From Strigamia acuminata (Eukaryota; Arthropoda; Chilopoda; Geophilomorpha; Linotaeniidae), in contig OX442314.1 of the NCBI GenBank assembly GCA_949358305.1, forward strand, positions 42,850,581 through 42,914,580: a DNA stretch of 64,000 nucleotides. Reading direction: 5' to 3'. Shown in pieces: positions 58,044 through 64,000 of this stretch (its first letter is position 1; every line of letters begins with the position of its first letter). A program made the translations under genes and the position numbers. The notes below the pieces were generated by a model, which saw only the letters and a list, made by a program, of their open reading frames with translations, did not search any database and was not told the DNA's origin.

Positions 58044-61000
58044 TTACTTCGAGACGAAAATCCGAGATAATAAATTTCGAAGACGCTCTGAACTGAGCCA
58101 CTTGGTGAAAATGTCGGATACATTTATCTCACCCGGAATTTTGCGGAGTTCGAAACATCCGGCAATGTGCCACTCACGAAGCCAGTGAAACTTCACTCGA
58201 ATATGTTTCGTTTTCGAGTTCTCGATGTCGTTGTTCGTGAACTGAATCGAGGCGAGGGCATCGGAAAATATGATCGGTTTCGATAACCGACGTAAAGGTG
58301 GAAACACTTGATAAATACTGTCGAGCCAATAGAGTTCTTTGACGATTTCGACAAGTGCCACAAATTCGGCTTCCATTGTGGAGCAAGCGACGCTGGTCTG
58401 CTTCTTGCAGCTCCAGCCAATGGGCACACTTCCGATGTAAACAATGTATCCGCCGAATGATCTCGATGTAGCGATGTCGGAGGCCCAAGAGGCGTCTGTG
58501 CAACCCCACAGTTGACTCGAATCGCATTTCGAAAGTTCGATGGCGTACTCGCTCGTGTTCGCGACGTAACGAAGGACCTGCAGCAAACACTTGATATGGC
58601 TCTCGGTGTAGCAGTTGTTGTACTGCGATAATGCGATCACCGAGTACAAAATGTCGGGGCGAGTACGTGAAGCCAGGAACAATAAAGATCCGACGAGTGA
58701 TCGATACGGAAAATCCGGAAGGTCGGTGAGCGGTCCCTTGACTAACGTGGTCCCAGGTGTGACTGGCACCTTGATGAGCGCGTCAGATGAAACATTAAAC
58801 TTTTTGAGGAGTTTGTCAATGTAATTGCGTTGAGTCATAAAGACTTTCCCGTCACGACGCTCGAACTCGACTCCCAGCAGTTTGGTGATTGGCCCCAGGT
58901 CGACAATGTCGAATTTACTCGTGATCAGCTTGAGTATTCGATCCCTGATGTTTTCCGAAGCATAAAATAAAACAATATCGTCGACGTATACCAGCATAAT
59001 GGCCGAATGTCCGTAGGCGTACACACAATTACATGCTGGAAACTTTTGAAATCCGAGTTCTGTCAATGTTTCATTAAGTTTCTGGTACCACATGCGCCCC
59101 GACTGGTGAAGACCGTAAAGCGACTTGGTCAACAACCATACGTTGTCGGGCGAGGAACATGTGGCACCAGCGGGAATCCGCATATAAATCTCGTGGTCAA
59201 GGTCGCCGTAGAGGTAGGCACATTTCACGTCGAGGTGCGTGTCCCTCCATCCGAGGAGAATAACCAGCAGACAAAAGAAGAAACGGATTAGGACAAAATT
59301 GACTACGGGACTAAAAACTTCATCGTAGTCAACGCCCATTGTCTGCCGAAATCCTTGGGCGACCAGTCGAGCACGATATCGGGTAATCTTTCCGGTAATG
59401 TCACTTTTGAACTTAAAAATCCATTTGCAACCGAGCACAGTCTTGTCAGGGGGTCTCGGAACCTCCTTATAAACGTCTCGTTGCTTGAAAGTCGAAAGTT
59501 CCTCGTCGATTGCTTCGGTCCATTTCGGTGCTTCGGGCAATTTCACAGCTTCGGCGTATGTGGCCGGTTCCCGAAAACACATGTGGACACGAGGAGGCGA
59601 TGGCGGAGCATATGGCATGTGGTGTTCTAAATTGCCGAAGAAGAAAACGGACTCATCATACGGTATCCGGTGTGCGAAACAATAAGCGGCGATATCTGTG
59701 TGCGACCGCAAGCGGACACCGTGCTCCGGATAATAATAAACGTCGACTTTAATCCTCCCCGGAACCTGATCTTTCCGGAGATGCTCTTCTCTCCTCCATC
59801 CGCTGAAGGGCGAAACGCCGCCAACAAAACTCCAAGGGCAATGAAGAGCGCGTAAAGGCGCCAAATTAGGCGTACCCGGAAGTCGGACAGGCAAGGCAGC
59901 CGCTTCGTCGAGAAGGTCTTCGTCAAAATCTGAACCCTGTTCAGACATCGCTGCGGTGTCGTCAAGACCCGGGAGAGATGGGTAGGACATCGAACGCCGT
60001 AGATGAGGCAAGCGGGTGGAACGTACGGTCGGAGTAAATTGTCCATGTCCTGCAATGGTCGTAACATTATCGGAGCCATCAGCGACGGTAACAGAGCCAT
60101 CAGCGTCGGTAACAGAGCCATCAGTCGTAGCAGCTAAGCCGTCAGCAGCGGCGATGAGACCATCAGCTGTAGGAAGAGATGGTGCGAATGAAGCGAAAGA
60201 CGGAGCACTCGAAGCGACGGAGGGAGCACGACTGGCAATACCATCCTCGTCACTGCTGTCAGCAGAAGAGTCGTTATCCGAATCGTGACGTCGACGAGGC
60301 CAAGGCTGAGTTGGAAAGTTATCACGAAAAGTGACACGTGACGGGGTGTGGCCACGAGCAGGCTCCTCCATGGGTGGAGCATTGTCATCCGGATCTGGAA
60401 CATAAAAGGGCGAGCGCTTAAAGTTCTGCCGTTCATCGATTTGGACGTGAACAGATTCGGTGACGGTGTTCGTAGCCGGATTCCACACTCGATACCCTCG
60501 AGTTCCCGAAGCGTAGCCAACGAGAAATCCTTCCCACGCTCGAGGATCCAGTTTGTTGCGTCCAGGTGCGGTGAAGTGTACCCAGCACTTGGAACCAATC
60601 TTACGAAAATGTCTGACGGAAAGAGCACGCTGGCGCCACAAAATGTATGGGATTTCGTCGTTGAGCTTCGAATGCGGACTGCGGTTTTTGATATATGTGA
60701 ACGTCACGGCAAGTTCAGCCCAAAGCGTGTGCGAAAATCCGGTTTCGGAGTTGATGGAGCGGAGATAGTCGCCCATTGTCCGGTTCAGGCGTTCGGCGAC
60801 ACCGTTCATCTGTGGCGATGCGGGATTGGTCCGTTGAGCAACAATACCCTTGTCGGCAAGAAAACGGTCAAAATCCCTCGAAATAAATTCTCCTCCACGG
60901 TCGGTGCGAATTGTTTTAATCCGGCAATCAGCAATACGTTCAACGCGGGAAACAAAGTCTTTAAACGTAGCAAAAACATCGGATTTACGGGCGATCGGGA

Positions 61001-62483
61001 AAAGCCAGGCGTACCTGGTGGCGTCATCGATAATGGTGAAGGCAAAATTAGCACCGCCGATGGAAGGCAGTCTCGACGGGCCCCAGACGTCCATGTGAAG
61101 CAATTCAAGCGGTTTCGTGGTTGAAGGCGCGGAAATTGGCTTATGTGGAGCACGCGTGGACTTGGCAACACGGCACGTGTTGCAGGAAAGTTCCTGGCGA
61201 ACAGCAGCTGGATCAAGCCCATAAACCTGGGAGTTAGCCGCTAAAGTCCGCATGGCCTTCGTATGCAGGTGACCCAGCCTGCCGTGCCACAATCCCGTGG
61301 CGTCTGCGACGTTGGCAACCGAAGGATTAACTGGTTTGGGAGGTAATGCTGCGTTTGACTTGGCAACGGGAGGAGGAGATGCGAGGGCATTGGAATACAT
61401 CCGGATCTGTTGAGGTTGGGATCCGGGAATAGGAGCAGGACTGGTAGGGAAAAGTGAAGGGACAAGCAAGGTGTTGGAGGAGACGGGCAAGCGGAAATCG
61501 GTCATATTGTCAGCCGACTTCTTCTTAGTCTTGTTGGAAGACTTGGGCAATGCGGGAAAGTCCTCTTCCTTCGTCACTAGAGTGGTCGGTATCGGAGTCG
61601 GAAGTGATGATGAAACAGACGAACTCGAAACATTAGTCGGAGCGGCGAATGGCGAGATGAGCCCATCCACGAAATAAAGTCCAGACTTCTGTTTCGCCCG
61701 AAGAACACTTAGTTTGATGTCCGTTTCATACGTATGCAATTCCGAGTTGTGAATGTGGATGTGATGTCCGCATTTATCAATCCGAGAAACCGAGATAAGA
61801 TTGGCGCCGAAGTCAGGTGCGAATAATACGTCGCGGAGCAATACGGTGCATTCGCAGCCATCGATGAGCGACTTGACCGGAACGTCACCTTTGCCTGTGA
61901 CCCTCGAACTGCCCTGGCCTAACTCGATGTTGAACGGGACAACGGAAACAAAGTTCGTAAACCACGCTTTGACGTGCGAAACGTGGTCGGTGGCCCCACA
62001 ATCGACAATCCATTCGTGGGACTGGAGAAAATGTACAACCGGAGCTTCGATCACCGGTGGAGCCGACAACAGGTAAGCGGCGTCCCTTCGGGGACGAGAA
62101 ACATCACGGTTTTGACCACCGGATTGCTGCGAACTGTTATTCTGCCGTCGTTTGCTCTTACTGCGGGGTCGGCCTTGTTGAGACGCGACCGGTTGCGGTT
62201 CCTTGCCCTGTTTGCGAGGGCGGGGGCACTTATTCGCGTAGTGGCCGAAAAAGCCGCAATTAAAACAGCGAACCTGCGAAATCGGACGAGGAGGTCGGGA
62301 TTGATTGCATCCACGATTGTCCATAGCAAAAGCCGATGTTTCCTTCGTGTACCGATTCCAATTCAAGTTGGCTCTTGCTGTCTGCATTTTTCCGGAGGAA
62401 AATCGGAGATAATGGCGATAATGAGCACGCATAAACACTCGAGGCACTAAAGACGTAATCGGAGCACTTTTCACTCGAAGCAC
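58044..62483 (-). CDS. pol: Copia Pol polyprotein (zinc knuckle, protease, integrase, RT, RNase H)
   Basis: About 1462-1479 codons; the first ATG is at 62432 (upstream only GTG). The order is copia-type: CCHC knuckle CFNCGFFGHYANKC; protease WIVDCGATDHVSH (Cys in place of the usual Ser); GAG-pre-integrase HHCC finger (LWHGRLGHLH...CNTCRVAKS); DDE integrase (LHMDVWGPS, IRTDRGGEFIS, GVAERLNRT); RT (WIFKFKSD, ARLVAQGF, LDVKCAYLYGDL, LTKSLYGLHQSGRMWY, MLVYVDDIVLF); RNase H (CTDASWASD, SVACSTMEAEFVAL, DIFTKWL). No stop or frameshift. The capsid half of Gag expected before the knuckle is absent, so particles would need capsid from another copy. The N-terminal residues before the knuckle look unrelated to Gag. 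Confidence 0.93.
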   Translation of the reverse strand: MLRVKSAPITSLVPRVFMRAHYRHYLRFSSGKMQTARANLNWNRYTKETSAFAMDNRGCNQSRPPRPISQVRCFNCGFFGHYANKCPRPRKQGKEPQPVASQQGRPRSKSKRRQNNSSQQSGGQNRDVSRPRRDAAYLLSAPPVIEAPVVHFLQSHEWIVDCGATDHVSHVKAWFTNFVSVVPFNIELGQGSSRVTGKGDVPVKSLIDGCECTVLLRDVLFAPDFGANLISVSRIDKCGHHIHIHNSELHTYETDIKLSVLRAKQKSGLYFVDGLISPFAAPTNVSSSSVSSSLPTPIPTTLVTKEEDFPALPKSSNKTKKKSADNMTDFRLPVSSNTLLVPSLFPTSPAPIPGSQPQQIRMYSNALASPPPVAKSNAALPPKPVNPSVANVADATGLWHGRLGHLHTKAMRTLAANSQVYGLDPAAVRQELSCNTCRVAKSTRAPHKPISAPSTTKPLELLHMDVWGPSRLPSIGGANFAFTIIDDATRYAWLFPIARKSDVFATFKDFVSRVERIADCRIKTIRTDRGGEFISRDFDRFLADKGIVAQRTNPASPQMNGVAERLNRTMGDYLRSINSETGFSHTLWAELAVTFTYIKNRSPHSKLNDEIPYILWRQRALSVRHFRKIGSKCWVHFTAPGRNKLDPRAWEGFLVGYASGTRGYRVWNPATNTVTESVHVQIDERQNFKRSPFYVPDPDDNAPPMEEPARGHTPSRVTFRDNFPTQPWPRRRHDSDNDSSADSSDEDGIASRAPSVASSAPSFASFAPSLPTADGLIAAADGLAATTDGSVTDADGSVTVADGSDNVTTIAGHGQFTPTVRSTRLPHLRRSMSYPSLPGLDDTAAMSEQGSDFDEDLLDEAAALPVRLPGTPNLAPLRALHCPWSFVGGVSPFSGWRREEHLRKDQVPGRIKVDVYYYPEHGVRLRSHTDIAAYCFAHRIPYDESVFFFGNLEHHMPYAPPSPPRVHMCFREPATYAEAVKLPEAPKWTEAIDEELSTFKQRDVYKEVPRPPDKTVLGCKWIFKFKSDITGKITRYRARLVAQGFRQTMGVDYDEVFSPVVNFVLIRFFFCLLVILLGWRDTHLDVKCAYLYGDLDHEIYMRIPAGATCSSPDNVWLLTKSLYGLHQSGRMWYQKLNETLTELGFQKFPACNCVYAYGHSAIMLVYVDDIVLFYASENIRDRILKLITSKFDIVDLGPITKLLGVEFERRDGKVFMTQRNYIDKLLKKFNVSSDALIKVPVTPGTTLVKGPLTDLPDFPYRSLVGSLLFLASRTRPDILYSVIALSQYNNCYTESHIKCLLQVLRYVANTSEYAIELSKCDSSQLWGCTDASWASDIATSRSFGGYIVYIGSVPIGWSCKKQTSVACSTMEAEFVALVEIVKELYWLDSIYQVFPPLRRLSKPIIFSDALASIQFTNNDIENSKTKHIRVKFHWLREWHIAGCFELRKIPGEINVSDIFTKWLSSERLRNLLSRIFVSK

Positions 62484-63367
62484 TTCACTAAACGTTGTTA
62501 GAAGCGGAATAACCTCGACGGGGAGCCAATGCTAAAATTGGCTAAGAACCTTAGACAAGTGTCCCCCTAACGTCCTTTATGACCACCTGGGGCCGCGGGA
62601 ATGTTAGGTGGCGCAGGGCTCAGCCTTGTCTAAGAATACAAGCACAGCTTGGACGGAATGTCCGAAGGGCTGTGCCGATACTAATCGGGACCCACTCCAA
62701 AAACTTAAAATTAACAAATAAATTCGAAATCTGAAATAAAAAGAAGGAGAAGTTGGTGAATCTGTATGCACAGACGTCCCTGTGCACACCGCGCATAAAA
62801 AATGCGGAATTCTTCAAAAGATCGCCGACCGATTTCGAAAACCGGGAAAAACTTCTCGAAAATCGCCGATACTGTCGCACTCCGGGGTGCAGACAGCGGG
62901 TTATGCCCGTTTCTGGATGAAAACGTCGCTCAGACGTTGTCGGAACGTGACAAATGATGAAAATCGGCGAAAAAATCTGAAAATAAATGAAATTTCCGCA
63001 AAAATCGCGAAAAATCGCGAAATTCACGAAAAATTAGAGGGAAAAAAAAGAACAAGACCTTTCCTAGGTCAATTGTCGCTATCTTGCACAATAAATGCAC
63101 AAAAAGCAGTGTTTTTAACTCGAAAAACACAAAAAAACAGTGTTTTTAACTCGAAAAACACGAAAAAAGGTTGAAAAAATTCAAAAATCGACGATTACGA
63201 CCGCACTCCGGGGTTGTGAACGTCAGAAAGACGTTGTTGACTGCCGGAAATCGTCGAAAATCTGAAAAAAACAAAAATTTCCGCAAAAATCGCGAAAAAT
63301 CGCGAAATTCACGGAAAATTAATGGAAAAACGAGGCACTGGTGGCTTTCCAGGCCTCTGCTACCACT
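62484..63367 (-). other. Copia leader region replacing Gag capsid
   Basis: No capsid-type frame is present on the minus strand. It shows an imperfect hairpin (CTTAGACAAG...CTTGTCTAAG, 62549-62636) and a ~320-bp direct duplication (CCGCACTCCGGGG at about 62877 and 63202; CCGCAAAAATCGCGAAAAAT at about 62997 and 63281). Confidence 0.6.
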
Positions 63368-63920
63368 TGTAGCTGTGTGGCGCAAAAATATCGCCGAAAT
63401 AGGCGATAGGAAGCGTAAAACTGAGTCAAACGCACTTCTAAGTGCGGACAAATGCGCGTGATGCGCGTACGCGAGTTTGAGCGGACTTACGATCAAATTC
63501 GCGTGCACTACACTTATAGAAACGTGTAGTGCCGAACTAAATACAATAGTTAACCAAAAATATAACATTTATTAAGAGAAACCTTACATAATGGGTCCAG
63601 AATCACTGGACAAACACAAGGAAACACACTACCCGTGTGAGCGGCCATTTGTAATGTGCCAGAGACATCTGGTGGCCGAAAATAGAAACAATAAGTAGAA
63701 ATACACACAGAATAGAGGATGCATGATGCCAGATGGATAAGACACATCTAAAAGGCATCATGCATTCCCTTTACATAGAAACTAAGGAAAAACATAAGAA
63801 ACAATACTAAATTACCCCGAATAAGAAAAGATAACCGATGGATAATAAAATAAACATTTCAAAGTCATTTCACATCGAAAAACGATTTAAATAACTCAAA
63901 AGTGGTTCCAAAGTCTAACA
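63368..63920 (-). repeat. 5' LTR of the copia element
   Basis: Matches the 3' LTR throughout by eye. It is followed on the minus strand by AG and the tRNA-iMet-type primer site (about 63353-63365). Confidence 0.93.
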
Positions 63921-64000
63921 CGTTAACGGCCCGTGCGGGCCGTTACGGGATCGTGACGGGACCGTCGGCGGCCCGTTAACGGCCCGTGCGACCCCATGCG
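63921..64000. repeat. GC-rich palindromic array, continuation of unit 3
   Basis: Resumes the 53-bp CCGTTAACGG units exactly where the copia insertion interrupted them, and runs off the window. Confidence 0.9.

Larger units (their letters stand above)
57443..63920 (-). mobile_element. Ty1/copia LTR retrotransposon (minus strand), recent, lacking Gag capsid
   Basis: 553-bp LTRs at 57443-57995 (3') and 63368-63920 (5') look identical by eye. The target duplication CGTTA (57438-57442, 63921-63925) falls inside a CCGTTAACGG palindrome. The primer site on the minus strand just inside the 5' LTR reads TGGTAGCAGAGGC, matching the 3' end of initiator tRNA-Met. The polypurine tract GAAGGAGGGAA precedes the 3' LTR. 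Pol is intact, but the 0.9 kb between the 5' LTR and the zinc knuckle encodes no capsid domain and has an internal ~320-bp diverged duplication (62877-63045 and 63198-63330). Confidence 0.95.

Noticed and set aside
59007-62450. Plus-strand open frames up to 258 codons opposite the copia Pol
   Set aside because: Antisense to an intact Pol with all catalytic motifs; no independent features.

Overview
This is eukaryotic (metazoan, most likely arthropod) DNA made almost entirely of mobile elements, virus-like integrated elements and repeats, with one small host gene family. Evidence for a eukaryote: GT-AG introns, chromodomain integrases, LTR retrotransposons primed by tRNA-Ser, tRNA-Pro, tRNA-Leu and tRNA-iMet-like sites, and no bacterial operon signals. 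I cannot name the species.

Layout. 0-8.5 kb: the partial end of a Polinton/Maverick (adintovirus-like) element with a pX-like peptide, a conserved Polinton protein, a chromodomain integrase, a membrane-anchored PC4-like protein and a zinc-finger protein-primed DNA polymerase, followed by C-rich and 41-bp tandem repeats. 8.6-10.5 kb: a complete hAT-type MITE with an 8-bp target duplication, a second TIR-bounded MITE, a solo LTR and a truncated copy of the first MITE. 10.6-14.03 kb: a 3.4-kb unit with 62-bp terminal inverted repeats, filled with 10-12-bp minisatellites. 14.6-37.4 kb: a cluster of leucine-rich-repeat paralogues (one decayed copy, one intact 3-exon gene, one decayed fragment, one inverted 3' relic, one 3'-truncated gene). 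The large intron of the intact gene holds a 12.6-kb Ty3/gypsy element, and that element's gag-pol is split by a younger 7.8-kb LTR element whose two LTRs look identical and which encodes protease, RT and RNase H but no recognisable integrase. 38.3-42.1 kb: a 3'-truncated mdg3-like gypsy element. 42.6-43.3 kb: a 32-bp tandem array and a large AT-rich hairpin. 44.2-50.3 kb: a second, different Polinton fragment with adenain-like protease, a PLA2-like protein joined to an integrase across an A17 run, packaging ATPase, DUF8207-like protein and a penton-like minor capsid protein; genes overlap or nearly abut as in a virus. 50.5-64 kb: a GC-rich composite repeat landscape with CCGTTAACGG palindromic arrays inside inverted-repeat arms. 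A recent Ty1/copia element lacking the Gag capsid sits inside one palindrome with a 5-bp duplication.

How it fits together: the window records a nested insertion history. The empty intron of the truncated LRR paralogue (36.72 kb) independently proves the boundaries of the gypsy insertion in the intact paralogue. The most unusual items are the integrase-less LTR element with a novel C-terminal region, the PC4-transmembrane protein, the PLA2-integrase junction, the TIR-bounded minisatellite unit, and the palindromic GC-rich inverted-repeat units.
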